A DNA stretch of 64,000 bases from Fulvivirga ulvae. GTDB lineage: Bacteria > Bacteroidota > Bacteroidia > Cytophagales > Cyclobacteriaceae. Position 1 is the stretch's first letter. Each line of letters begins with the position of its first letter. The stretch is from positions 638,501-702,500 of the forward strand of contig NZ_CP089981.1 in NCBI RefSeq assembly GCF_021389975.1. Direction: 5' to 3'. Shown piece by piece: positions 46,101 through 53,670 of this stretch. Below the pieces are notes generated by a model that searched no databases, was not told where the DNA came from, and worked only from the letters and a program-made list of their open reading frames with translations. A program made the position numbers and the translations under genes.

Positions 46101-46413
46101 TGAGACAGGCATTGCCATCTACAACCTGGTTAATGAGATTTTTAAAGGTCACCTTAAGCGTACAGAAGGGTCTCAAAATATAGCTGCCGTGATGGCTGAA
46201 GGCATTGATCATGTTATTAAGTCCATAGTATTTGAAAATGGCAAGCCCATCATTGACTGGGTGAACAAATCTGACATTGAAGGCAGGATTAAAATTGAGA
46301 TAGATGACTATCTGTTTGACCTCAAAGCCCAACAAGACATAGAGCTGCCTTTTGACTTGATAGATGAATTGGTAGAGGAAGGACTAAAAGTAGCCAAGTT
46401 GAAATATGTCTAA
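43174..46413 (+). CDS. hsdR: type I restriction endonuclease subunit R
   Basis: The 1079-residue protein begins with the HsdR nuclease domain, where YRPDIVLFINGIPVVVIECKSP carries the D...ExK site (Glu ~167). SF2 helicase motifs follow: GVIWHTQGSGKSLTMVMLAQ (Walker A, ~348), KIILVTDRIDLDDQI, FVLVDEGHRSQYG (DEGH), FIAFTGTP, VDKLLTGFDAPNNYVLYLTRQLKEHTLLQAIARVNRL. A helical C-terminus completes a full-length enzyme. HsdR needs HsdM and HsdS to cut, yet neither is in the window: the gene is preceded by an AlbA-type ATPase and a truncated SLOG-like gene, and followed by a metallopeptidase gene. Either a rearrangement removed the rest or it lies elsewhere. Confidence 0.96.
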   Translation: MAVPSFKEDHISQLPALKLLMNMGWKYLSPEQALEARGGRTSNVLLETILKDQLQVINTIEYKGKEFLFSDANVNNAILAIRDLPVQDGFMAANKAFYELITLGRSFEQSVLGDKKSFSFHYIDWKHPENNTYHVSEEFSVLRSGSSEHYRPDIVLFINGIPVVVIECKSPKIKDPIDKSIEQHLRNQQEDGIRALYQYSNLVMGLATHEAKYATTATQKEFWSFWKELFKTKAEETAWLDKLQTLKNQPLPANERTTLFQERYKNVWTFFQNLEKEEQAVTEQDKLLFSFCQPERLLDLFFNFTLYDDGIKKVTRYQQYFAVHNTLDKIVKTDSEGLRKGGVIWHTQGSGKSLTMVMLAQLIATHPQIKNPKIILVTDRIDLDDQITGTFKKCQIPVENAQTGKHLVELLSGTGDTVITTLIHKFEAAVNRAKEGFDSPEIFVLVDEGHRSQYGTFNIKMQKVFPKGCFIAFTGTPLMKKEKSTANRFGGLIDVYSITDAVEDGAVVPLLYEGRHNLIQVNEKPLDNYFDRVSEPLTPYGKAALKRKFSSTNQLNKAEEIIYARAWDISDHYEQNVQGILFGSLKAKGQLVAPNKTTAIRYREFIREIGKVTCEVLISPPDVRENYDDAFEESDDLILKFWKARMDQYGNSENYEKSLINSFKKQDHPEIIIVVDKLLTGFDAPNNYVLYLTRQLKEHTLLQAIARVNRLAPGKEHGLIIDYYGNLENLDTALETYSGANNYDAADLEGTLTNINEEIKKLPQAHSEVWDIFKEVRNKYDEPAYEELLQDEAVRHFFYEKVSAFARLLKLALSSFEFISKTPEQQINKYKQDAKFFLGLRISVKRRYFDDLEYKEYEPQVQKLIDKHITTEGEILHITEMVNIFDKEERDREVEKITSKAAKADHIASRTIKAINVKMNEDPVYFKKLSRLIRDTIEDYHQHRISEADYLNKARQYEDQFHNGRQDNVPENLTGNETGIAIYNLVNEIFKGHLKRTEGSQNIAAVMAEGIDHVIKSIVFENGKPIIDWVNKSDIEGRIKIEIDDYLFDLKAQQDIELPFDLIDELVEEGLKVAKLKYV

Positions 46414-47116
46414 AAAAGAAACCATTGAATCTTTAGCTTTTGGTTCCAGAGAGATTAACTATGAGCTCTCATATCAGGATCGCAAAACCCTCGGCATTCG
46501 GGTGTACCCCGATTGTAGAGTAAAGGTGATTGCTCCTCTTGATACTACAGAAGAAAAACTAAAAACCAAACTCAGGGAGAAAGCACCATGGATCATTAAG
46601 CAACAACTGGAGTTTCTATCCTATCACCCATTAACACCATCCCGTAAATACATCAATGGTGAAACTCATCTTTACTTAGGAAGACAGTACAAACTTAGAA
46701 TCGAAAAGGCAGCAGCCAATGAAGTGAAGCTATTTAGAGGAAGGTTATTCGTATTGAAAAAAGACAATACTTCAGCAAAGAATCTATTATCAGAATGGTA
46801 CAGAGAGAAAGCATCTGTTCACTTTGAAGAAACCCTAAAAAAGATACTTCCACTTTTTACCCGATACAACATCGATCAGCCAGAGCTTCAAATCAGGCAG
46901 ATGCCTACGCGTTGGGGAAGTTGCACGCCCAAAGGAAAAGTAATACTAAATCCAGAATTGATCAAAGCACCAAAAGGAAGTATAGAATATGTCATTATTC
47001 ATGAGTTGTGTCATTTAATACATCACAACCACACACGTGCATTCTACGACCTTCAAGAAACAATAATGCCCGACTGGAAGAAATGGAAAGAAAGACTTGA
47101 AACCACTTTGAATTAA
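46406..47116 (+). CDS. YgjP-type M48-like metallopeptidase
   Basis: The 236-residue protein matches the YgjP (DUF45) family. REINYELSYQDRKTLGIRVYPDCRVKVIAPL opens the domain, LYLGRQYKLRI and QIRQMPTRWGSCTPKGKVILNPELIKAPK precede the zinc site YVIIHELCHLIHHNHTRAFY (HELCH 199-203, third His in HNHTRAF). It overlaps the hsdR stop by 8 bases, so the two are coupled. YgjP genes are repeatedly seen just after hsdR; the usual idea is a protease accessory to type I restriction, but its substrate is not known. Confidence 0.92.
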   Translation: MSKKETIESLAFGSREINYELSYQDRKTLGIRVYPDCRVKVIAPLDTTEEKLKTKLREKAPWIIKQQLEFLSYHPLTPSRKYINGETHLYLGRQYKLRIEKAAANEVKLFRGRLFVLKKDNTSAKNLLSEWYREKASVHFEETLKKILPLFTRYNIDQPELQIRQMPTRWGSCTPKGKVILNPELIKAPKGSIEYVIIHELCHLIHHNHTRAFYDLQETIMPDWKKWKERLETTLN

Positions 47117-47186
47117 GGAGCTTTCAAAATAATGAGCCGGCTCGCAACCTGACCTATAACACACCACAACTCCGCCCCAAAACACC

Positions 47187-47906
47187 TCACCTACAATACT
47201 CTCCCAAGTAAGCCTCCACCTGCACCAGGCCAAGCATATAAGACTTATTCCAATCCACGCAACAGCCTTCCATATCACCTAACTCCCTTTTGGCGGAACC
47301 TCGGTTTTGGTAAGCCATGGCATAATCCGGATTAATTTGAATGGCTTGGTTGTAGGCTTCAATGGCTTTAGAATATTCAGCTTTCAAATAATGTATCATA
47401 CCAATTCCATAATAACCCTTTTCCGAGGTTGAGTCGAGCCGAACCATGGCTTTAAAATCCTGGAGAGCCAAATCTAACTGGTTTAACCCCAAATGGCTGT
47501 ACCCTGCACTCTCATATGAAGGAAGGTAGTCCGGTTGCAGCTGTTTTAGCTCATCAAGATATAACAGCGCCCTATCGTATTTCTTTAAACTATTATAGGC
47601 CAACGCCATATTGTGCATAGCGGATAAGTCATATACACTTTCAAGTTCCGGGTCAATATTCAATATTGCATCGCAGTCTGCTATTGTCTTCTCATAGTCT
47701 TTTAAGGAATAATATGCCTTACTCCTATGTATCAATGCCTCTTTGTTGTCTTTATCGTATTTAAGCACATTGGAGAAAGCCTCTATCGCTTCCTTATATT
47801 CTCCTTTCGACAAAGCATTATGACCAGCCATAAGATTGGCGTCTTGCTTCTGGGCATGAAGTCCATTAACACCGATTAATATTAATAATGTCAGTAGATA
47901 TCTCAT
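47187..47906 (-). CDS. exported TPR protein
   Basis: The 239-residue protein has a signal peptide (MRYLLTLLILIGVNGLHAQ). About six tetratricopeptide repeats follow: ALSKGEYKEAIEAFSNVLKYDKDNKEALIHRSKAYYSL, YEKTIADCDAILNIDPELE, YDRALLYLDELKQLQPDYLPSYESAGYSHL, LDLALQDFKAMVRLDSTSEKGYYGIGMIHY and YSKAIEAYNQAIQINPDYAMAYQNRGSAKRELGDMEG. The C-terminus has paired Cys (GCCVDWNKSY and GEYC). It probably serves as a periplasmic protein-binding scaffold. It is convergent with the YgjP gene, with no clear link to the defence block. Confidence 0.88.
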   Translation of the reverse strand: MRYLLTLLILIGVNGLHAQKQDANLMAGHNALSKGEYKEAIEAFSNVLKYDKDNKEALIHRSKAYYSLKDYEKTIADCDAILNIDPELESVYDLSAMHNMALAYNSLKKYDRALLYLDELKQLQPDYLPSYESAGYSHLGLNQLDLALQDFKAMVRLDSTSEKGYYGIGMIHYLKAEYSKAIEAYNQAIQINPDYAMAYQNRGSAKRELGDMEGCCVDWNKSYMLGLVQVEAYLGEYCR

Positions 47907-48108
47907 GAAAGAGAACTCAGTTCTAATATTCTAATTCCTTAATTGAGGTACATGCTTACAAAATAAAACAATTCTCCGAGAAATCAGACATTTCATGCTA
48001 TCCTTGGGCAAGGGATCGTTTTTGGCCCCAGGTTCAGCACAGCAATCCTACAACCTGTAATGAACAAGGACATCCGCCAGTACTGTTTTGGAATAGCAAA
48101 AGCCCACA

Positions 48109-48351
48109 TCACAACAAATGCCTCTTAGAAAAAGCCCTTCCTGATCCTGATTTCAAATATTTCTCATATTGGTAGGCCTTGTATTTGTCATTAAATGCAG
48201 TATAAACAATCACAACAACTGGCAGCCTGCTTTTAGTATAATGCACCTCCCCATTCATATGTCTTTTCAAGCGATTTTCCACGCTGTTGGTACACCCAAC
48301 ATAGTGCGTACCATCATTACATTTCAGGATATAAACGTACCACATCATCAA
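48109..48351 (-). CDS. small GIY-YIG nuclease family protein
   Basis: The 80-residue protein is a single GIY-YIG domain: WYVYILKCNDGTHYVGCTNSVENRLKRHMNGEVHYTKSRLP holds the two signature strands (Y-V-Y and Y-V-G) and the catalytic Arg (RLKRH). AYQYEKYLKSGSGRAFSKRHLL gives the catalytic Glu (E of YEKYLK). It belongs to the very common UPF0213-like small family of Bacteroidota, whose role is unclear. It is followed downstream (right side) by a cluster of ~104-base repeats that may be associated with it. Confidence 0.9.
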   Translation of the reverse strand: MMMWYVYILKCNDGTHYVGCTNSVENRLKRHMNGEVHYTKSRLPVVVIVYTAFNDKYKAYQYEKYLKSGSGRAFSKRHLL

Positions 48352-48544
48352 TCAAATTTTAACAAACAAAATATTCAGAAGCCATAAGGGAAAACTTCTT
48401 CACTCTGGCTGATTTATATGGGGTACAAAGTAGAATTACAAATAAAGGAAATTCTACGTATCAACCTAAAATGATATGGAGTGAATTAATTGAAACAAAA
48501 CCTCGTAACTGGTGATGGCCCGCCACCGCCCGCCCAAAGCTACA

Positions 48545-48830
48545 GGGAGCTAACAAAAAGTAACTGCAAACAAAAATGTCCGCCTTCGTCCTATCGGACT
48601 ATGGTGGACGATGATGGAGTTCTCCGCCTTAGCCCGACGGAACTGTTGGGAAGTTCAAAAGGAAGTGACTGCAAAAAAATGCCCTCTTTGTCCTGATCGG
48701 ACCGTGGTGGACGATGGTGGAGTTCCTCCGCCGTAGCCCGGCCGAACTGCCAGGAAGTTAAAAGGCAGGACTACAAACAAAAATGCCCGCCTTCGTCCTG
48801 ATCGGACTTCGGCGGGCGATGGTGGACCCC
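48545..48830 (+). repeat. ~104-bp imperfect tandem repeats, 2.7 copies
   Basis: Copies start near 48545, 48648 and 48752. Each has a GAAGTT.AAAAG-type start, then TGC...AAAAATG, CCGCCTTCGTCCTGATCGGAC-like block, GGTGGACGATGGTGGAG, and TCCGCC.TAGCCCG. The last copy forms a GC hairpin (GCCCGCC and GGCGGGC). No protein is supported; apparent open frames here follow the repeat. The rest of the 48352-48911 gap holds no gene. Confidence 0.8.
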
Positions 48831-48862
48831 AAGGTCTCAATTTCGAACTTTTTGAGGGAGGA
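48822..48862. repeat. 41-bp direct repeat, left copy
   Basis: The sequence from GTGGACCCCAAGGTC to TTGAGGGAGGA is identical over 41 bases to 53414-53454 on the same strand. It contains two small inverted pairs (GACC/GGTC and CTCAA/TTGAG). It begins at the end of the 104-base repeats. Confidence 0.85.
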
Positions 48863-48911
48863 TATTAGAGCAATTTTAGATTTTAAAGTATAAAACCTTT
48901 AGTTTCAAAAC

Positions 48912-50486
48912 TTAAAAAAACATAGCTATCAGTCCTAATACTTTTGGAGCATACTCAATAGCATCTGACCAAACATTCTTTGCCCATTCACGATCTGGCT
49001 CATCCTTTTTGAGCTCTTCACTAATAGATAATGCTATCTTGTCAAGATTTTCTTCAAAACCTATTTCCTCTAACTTTTCACAAATTTCCTTTTTCTTCTT
49101 GCCCTCAAACTGGTTCATATCAAGAATGGTTGCAGTAAAAATAACATTCTTGTCAGAAGGTACTCCTTCAACTTGAATACCAACTGCAATATTTCTCTTA
49201 AAGTTATCATCATTCATTGCTTCCGTGAATTCCTTAAGACTTTGATCATTTAAAGAAAACTCCTTTGTGAATATCTTATTATCGACAGATGACATAGAGA
49301 AACCATGACTATCTAAAAGTAACTCAACATCTGATTTATTTATTACGGGATATGTCAGTTCAGCGGTTATACTATAACCTGCTTTGCTTTCTTTAATATG
49401 AATGGATTTCCAGGTTATAGGTTTCTTTTTAAATGAATATTCCTTTACAATTAATGGTGTGTCTTCTACGGAAGTACCTGTAAATTTAATTGTATAGCTT
49501 CCAAAAGATATACTCTTATTTGAAGAGTTAATTTTCAGCCGCCATCTGTTTTCCCCAGCACCTTCCAGGTCATAATATTTAAGTGTTGCCGGAACAGAGG
49601 CTTCTAATATTTCCGCCTTTACTTCTTTGACTGGAGCCGATGTATTTACGAATACTTCCAAATCACTATTTCCGTATACTTCCAATTCGTGAACAGGTGC
49701 AACTACATAATACATCGACCTTTTAAGAGCCCTTAACCTTTTGCTAAAAGATTTAACTTCACTCCCGACTCTAATTTGACCTATTACAAAATACTCATTG
49801 TTAACGCTTAAACTTCGACCTGAATATGCGTGGAAACTCACTTCTGTATATTGATGGGGTCCTAAATATATATGACTCAACCCATCGCCAGCTGCCAAAA
49901 CAGGGGCTTCATTGCTGTTTATTTCTTTGATGACTAAACTCTCTATACGTACCCCATCAATATTAGCTCCTAATTTTACCTTCGGAGTAATCGAATTTGT
50001 AAAGTAATATAATCCTTCACTAGATATCTTAATGTCAAGGTCAGGATCATTTTCAAATCGGAGTTGAAGGTGGACAGGCTTAGTATTATAGACTCGCCCT
50101 CCAATTATATATGTACAATAGAACTTGACCTCGTCTATCTCATCTATGTCATCATGTTTTACAACAAATTCATAAACAGGAGAAGCCACAGGGTTTAGTT
50201 GGCTATAAAATGGTGTATTTTGATCTAATTTAACAAAATGAAGCTTATCTATACTCGGCATCATATCTCTATGAAATGCGGTAGTATCGGAAGTCCAGTT
50301 AAAACCAAAGATAAAATGATAGTTATTATCTGCGTCCTTCCCAACCGCAGATAGCTGTATTACAGGACTTTCCATATCAATATAATAATCTACTGTATTA
50401 GCACTGGTAGAAGCAAGTAAATTTCCTTTGAGGAGAATTAATACGGATATGTACAATGCTTTGGTGTTTTTTAATAAATTTTTCAT
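48912..50486 (-). CDS. large secreted protein of unknown function, module gene 1
   Basis: The 524-residue protein has a signal peptide (MKNLLKNTKALYISVLILLKGNLLAST) and then ~420 residues of beta-rich, Ig- or FN3-like sandwich sequence: VYEFVVKHDDIDEIDEVKFYCTYIIGG, NSDLEVFVNTSAPVKEVKAEILE, IKFTGTSVEDTPLIVKEYSF. It ends with an acidic/basic helix (FEGKKKKEICEKLEEIGFEENLDKIALSISEELKKDE) and a hydrophobic tail (YAPKVLGLIAMFF) that could anchor it. No family was recognised. It is divergent from the four-gene signalling operon to its right, inside the 41-base repeats, and its AT-rich base use matches that operon. An adhesive or sensory surface protein is conceivable. Confidence 0.75.
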   Translation of the reverse strand: MKNLLKNTKALYISVLILLKGNLLASTSANTVDYYIDMESPVIQLSAVGKDADNNYHFIFGFNWTSDTTAFHRDMMPSIDKLHFVKLDQNTPFYSQLNPVASPVYEFVVKHDDIDEIDEVKFYCTYIIGGRVYNTKPVHLQLRFENDPDLDIKISSEGLYYFTNSITPKVKLGANIDGVRIESLVIKEINSNEAPVLAAGDGLSHIYLGPHQYTEVSFHAYSGRSLSVNNEYFVIGQIRVGSEVKSFSKRLRALKRSMYYVVAPVHELEVYGNSDLEVFVNTSAPVKEVKAEILEASVPATLKYYDLEGAGENRWRLKINSSNKSISFGSYTIKFTGTSVEDTPLIVKEYSFKKKPITWKSIHIKESKAGYSITAELTYPVINKSDVELLLDSHGFSMSSVDNKIFTKEFSLNDQSLKEFTEAMNDDNFKRNIAVGIQVEGVPSDKNVIFTATILDMNQFEGKKKKEICEKLEEIGFEENLDKIALSISEELKKDEPDREWAKNVWSDAIEYAPKVLGLIAMFF

Positions 50487-50711
50487 GGCATAATTGGTTT
50501 AAATACTTATGGATTCATTGATTATAACGCCCAAGTTATTCCAATAAAAGACTGATATTAAAGGTATTTACACCGTAACAGGAATATATTTTATCAGGGT
50601 ATTTGGGGTTATCCCCGGAGATTGTGTTAAAAACACCCTTGTCGGCAGAAGGTATTATAACGAATATAGAGCTATATTATTAAACCATTTATTAACCAAA
50701 AACCTATAGTT

Positions 50712-51281
50712 ATGGAAAATTCGAAAAGTCTGCTTGGAAAATTAAGAGTCTACATCGCATGTAATGAAGAGACTAATAAGGCATTTGGAAACAAAGTAGC
50801 TGAAAGAATTGATCTTTCTGAATGCGAAAAAATCATGAAACATTATTGTCAACGGGTTAGAAATATTAAGAGTAACCCAGAAACTAATATATCACATGAG
50901 CCGAATGGTGTTATAATAAGTAAAGCAGTGTTAAATGAGCTTTTGAAATTAGAGAGTTGTGATGCCTTAGTAATGCTGTATGGTGTTGATTATAATAAAA
51001 AAAATAATGATTTATTAAAAGGGCAAACTATTGCCGTAATTCCAGTTGATTCAGCTGGAAAAGCTGTACCCGCCATAAAAGAGTCTAAATTGTCTATTGT
51101 AGAAGAAAGGTGGCCAACCGTAGGTTCTATGGATGGTAAAATGACGGATTTAAAGGATCAAAATATTGTAGAGGCAATTACAGATTTTTTATCAATTCTT
51201 GAACTGAAAGAAGAAACGAAAAAGGAAAATGAGAAGGAAGAAGAAAAGAAAAAAGAAGAAAGAAGAAAGAAAACCCAATGA
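50712..51281 (+). CDS. unknown cytosolic protein with Lys/Glu tail, module gene 2
   Basis: The 189-residue protein has no signal peptide. Residues ~10-160 alternate strands and helices, beginning LRVYIACNEETNKAFGNKVAERIDL and containing LLKLESCDALVMLYGVDYNKK and GQTIAVIPVDSAGKAVPAI. This looks Rossmann-like, in the manner of TIR/SLOG or stand-alone effector domains, but the match is only structural impression. The last 30 residues are a charged helix (KEETKKENEKEEEKKKEERRKK). The stop overlaps the start of the membrane-protein gene (ATGA), so it heads a tightly coupled operon. Function unknown. Confidence 0.75.
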   Translation: MENSKSLLGKLRVYIACNEETNKAFGNKVAERIDLSECEKIMKHYCQRVRNIKSNPETNISHEPNGVIISKAVLNELLKLESCDALVMLYGVDYNKKNNDLLKGQTIAVIPVDSAGKAVPAIKESKLSIVEERWPTVGSMDGKMTDLKDQNIVEAITDFLSILELKEETKKENEKEEEKKKEERRKKTQ

Positions 51282-51907
51282 CTTTATTCTTAGTTTATAT
51301 TATTTTAATCATCGCCTGTTTGGTAGCATGTACTACCAACAGGCAATACCTTTTAGCTACCTACAGATATTTTCAAATCCTTTTCATTGCTGTCCTTCTC
51401 TTTGAGTTAAGTGGTTTGGCTATTGAAAGAGAGTATAACAATGTCATTGATCATTTTTATCAGCCTCTCGAATTCATTCTTATTACGCTCATTTATAAAA
51501 ATATTTTACGAAACAAGGTACTCAACAGGTACTGGCTGGTTATCGTGCCGCTTTTCTTAATTACCTCCTTTTATTTATCCATTTTTATAGAAGGCCTACA
51601 CATGCCCAATACTTATAGCTTCCTGCTAGGGTCCACTATTATTGTGCTATATGCCTTAATATATGTATATGAACTGTACGCTAACCCTCCTGAACACTCA
51701 AGTTTGTTTACAAACCCCTATTTCTGGATCAATACAGGCAACCTCTTTTTTTATTGTGGCACATTTTTCCAAATGGGACTAAGTGCATATATAGCCAGAG
51801 ATAATGAGACACTGGCCAAGGAATTGAGCATAATTATAAAATTGTTAAATTATGCATTATACAGCTTGTATTTAATAGGTTTCCTATGCAAGAAAATATT
51901 CCTATAG
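51278..51907 (+). CDS. 6-TM integral membrane protein, module gene 3
   Basis: The 209-residue protein has six or more hydrophobic helices: FLVYIILIIACLVACTT, YFQILFIAVLLFELSGLAIE, PLEFILITLIYKNIL, LVIVPLFLITSFYLSIFI, YSFLLGSTIIVLYALIYVYEL and the pair at the end (GNLFFYCGTFFQMGLSAYI, LLNYALYSLYLIGFLC). Short polar loops join them. It resembles the membrane proteins that precede HisKA_3 kinases in many Bacteroidota and could be the sensor part of that kinase. It overlaps the genes on both sides. No specific family name can be given. Confidence 0.82.
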   Translation: MTLFLVYIILIIACLVACTTNRQYLLATYRYFQILFIAVLLFELSGLAIEREYNNVIDHFYQPLEFILITLIYKNILRNKVLNRYWLVIVPLFLITSFYLSIFIEGLHMPNTYSFLLGSTIIVLYALIYVYELYANPPEHSSLFTNPYFWINTGNLFFYCGTFFQMGLSAYIARDNETLAKELSIIIKLLNYALYSLYLIGFLCKKIFL

Positions 51908-52686
51908 CAGTACTCGTCATTTCCGGCACACTTCTTTTTATCATGCTAGTAGGTATTATAATTACCTCTTTACTGTTCTATCAGAAAGCTCAGAACAGAC
52001 ATAATGTACATGTCAAAGAACTCGAAAATAATTACCAAAAAGAGCTACTTAAAGCGCAGCTTGAAGTAAAGGAGCAAACTCTGACGTACATATCTCAGGA
52101 AATACATGATAATATTGGTCAGATATTATCCTTGGCCAAATTGCAGTTAAGTCAACTTCAAAAAAGAAGGGATCCTATACCAGATGAAAAATTTATTTTT
52201 TTAAAAGAGCTAATTTTAAAGGCTATCGGAGACTTACGAAATCTATCAAAAGAAATGAACTCCGATTTCATAGTACGCAAGAGTTTTTCAGAGTTATTAC
52301 AACAAGAAGCTTCAAGACTTGAGCAATTAGGCAAACATAAAATCATTACCAAAATTGAAAAGCCAAATATAGTTTTAGCGCCAAGCATACAGCTTATAGC
52401 TTACCGGATAATCCAAGAAATTGTAAACAACATAATCAAACACGCAAAGGCTACAATAATCCAATTTCATTGTAGTTCTAATAGCCAAGGAATTTTGGTA
52501 ATAGTAAAAGATAATGGAATAGGCTATGACATGAGTGAAACCTCCCAGGAAACAGGATTAGGAATGCTAAATTTACATAAAAGAGCTAAGGCAATTAATG
52601 CAACTATAGCATTCAACAGTGAAAAAGGGCATGGAACATCAGTTGAATTATTAATAAACCGAGAGCTAAAATATGAATCCGAGTAA
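51886..52686 (+). CDS. HisKA_3 sensor histidine kinase (NarL-type system), module gene 4
   Basis: The 266-residue protein has one N-terminal TM helix (IPIAVLVISGTLLFIMLVGIIITSLLFY), a coiled linker, and the HisKA_3 dimerisation motif YISQEIHDNIGQILSLAKLQL (His 74). The ATPase follows (LAYRIIQEIVNNIIKHAKATIIQF, VKDNGIGYDMSETSQETGLGMLNLHKRAK). There is no separate periplasmic sensor domain, so the upstream 6-TM protein may provide input. The stop overlaps the response-regulator start by 14 bases. Confidence 0.93.
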   Translation: MQENIPIAVLVISGTLLFIMLVGIIITSLLFYQKAQNRHNVHVKELENNYQKELLKAQLEVKEQTLTYISQEIHDNIGQILSLAKLQLSQLQKRRDPIPDEKFIFLKELILKAIGDLRNLSKEMNSDFIVRKSFSELLQQEASRLEQLGKHKIITKIEKPNIVLAPSIQLIAYRIIQEIVNNIIKHAKATIIQFHCSSNSQGILVIVKDNGIGYDMSETSQETGLGMLNLHKRAKAINATIAFNSEKGHGTSVELLINRELKYESE

Positions 52687-53308
52687 ATACACTGTAGCTG
52701 TAGCTGACGACCATAGCTTATTCAGAAAAGGAATAGTAGAGATAATTAATGGTTTCGTTGGATTTAACGTCATCTATGAGGGGAATGACGGTGAAGAATT
52801 AATAAGTCAGTTCAAAAATACATTACCTTCGGTAGCTTTAGTAGATATAAATATGAAAGGTTGGGATGGCTATAAAACAGCAAAACATATTAAAGCCAAT
52901 TATCCAGAAATTAAAATATTAGCCCTTTCTATGTATGAAAATGAGTCAACTATTATTAAGATGTTAAAAGCTGGGGCAAGTGGCTATATTTTAAAAGAGG
53001 CCGACCCAGATGAATTGGAAGTTGCTTTAAACGAAATAATAAATAAAGGTTTCTATTACTCAAGCCAAGTTGGGCAGATTTTACTTGATCAGCTTCAGGT
53101 TGAGCAAAGACATAGTTTTAGTGAAAAAGAATTAGAGTTTCTTCAACTGGTTTGCTCAGAACTTACCTATAAAGAAATAGCAGATGAAATGGGCATGTCG
53201 GTTCGTTCAATAGATGGATACCGTGAGGCTCTTTTTGAAAGATTAGAAATTAAAAATAGAATTGGCTTGGCCATATATGCAATAAAAAATGATTTGGTTA
53301 ATCTGTAA
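52673..53308 (+). CDS. LuxR/NarL family response regulator, module gene 5
   Basis: The 211-residue protein has a receiver domain (VAVADDHSLFRKGIVEIINGF; phospho-Asp 58 in ALVDINMKGWDG; Lys in YILKEADPDEL) and a C-terminal LuxR-type HTH (FSEKELEFLQLVCSELTYKEIADEMGMSVRSIDGYREALFERLEIKNRIGLAIYAIKN). It is the cognate partner of the kinase before it, which it overlaps. The most likely target is the divergent secreted-protein gene or this operon itself. A hairpin terminator follows. Confidence 0.95.
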   Translation: MNPSKYTVAVADDHSLFRKGIVEIINGFVGFNVIYEGNDGEELISQFKNTLPSVALVDINMKGWDGYKTAKHIKANYPEIKILALSMYENESTIIKMLKAGASGYILKEADPDELEVALNEIINKGFYYSSQVGQILLDQLQVEQRHSFSEKELEFLQLVCSELTYKEIADEMGMSVRSIDGYREALFERLEIKNRIGLAIYAIKNDLVNL

Positions 53309-53368
53309 TATCAAATACTGCACACTAAAAATTTAACTGACCTTCAGGGGTTCGAACTTCATAAATGT

Positions 53369-53406
53369 AAAAACCGGCTAAAATCGTCGATTTTTGACCG
53401 GTTTTT
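53369..53406 (+). terminator. rho-independent terminator of the module operon
   Basis: AAAAACCGG and CCGGTTTTT pair around a 20-base loop, ending in a T-run, 61 bases after the regulator stop and just before the right direct repeat. Confidence 0.75.
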
Positions 53407-53413
53407 AACTTCT

Positions 53414-53454
53414 GTGGACCCCAAGGTCTCAATTTCGAACTTTTTGAGGGAGGA
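53414..53454. repeat. 41-bp direct repeat, right copy
   Basis: This is identical over 41 bases to 48822-48862. It closes the 4.5-kb module. The bases just outside differ (T versus G before, C versus T after), so the identity ends sharply. Confidence 0.85.
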
Positions 53455-53670
53455 CGTTCAATCCATCCTCAATTACAGGGTTTTATAAAAAAGTAACCTT
53501 AGCTGGCAGTCAATTTAAGTTCAGGTCCCTTCTCTTCTACTATAACAAAAGGAAACCCAAATTTTTGATTCCTCTTGGCTTTAGAAAATTTTTGAGTATT
53601 GGAAAAGTTTAACAAGATTCTCCGTTTTTTTCTCTGTAAATTTGAAAGGTCGGGTTGGAAAAACTCGATT
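53455..53670. other. intergenic stretch with a short minus-strand remnant
   Basis: On the minus strand a frame ending at 53499 reads NTQKFSKAKRNQKFGFPFVIV and then EEKGPELKLTAS before a stop. It has only a TTG near 53615 as a start and overlaps the CsbD-like gene if extended. It could be a tiny gene or a decayed end; no name can be given. Confidence 0.3.

Noticed and set aside
48545..48830. CRISPR-like array
   Set aside because: The repeats are ~104 bases, imperfect, and lack unique spacers; no cas genes are present.
48490..48840. short open frames on both strands in the repeat area
   Set aside because: They follow the GC-rich repeats and have low-complexity, repeat-derived protein sequence without a credible start.
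53345..53365. tRNA-like T-arm (GGGGTTCGAACTTC)
   Set aside because: No acceptor stem, anticodon arm or CCA context surrounds it; it looks like chance or a decayed fragment.
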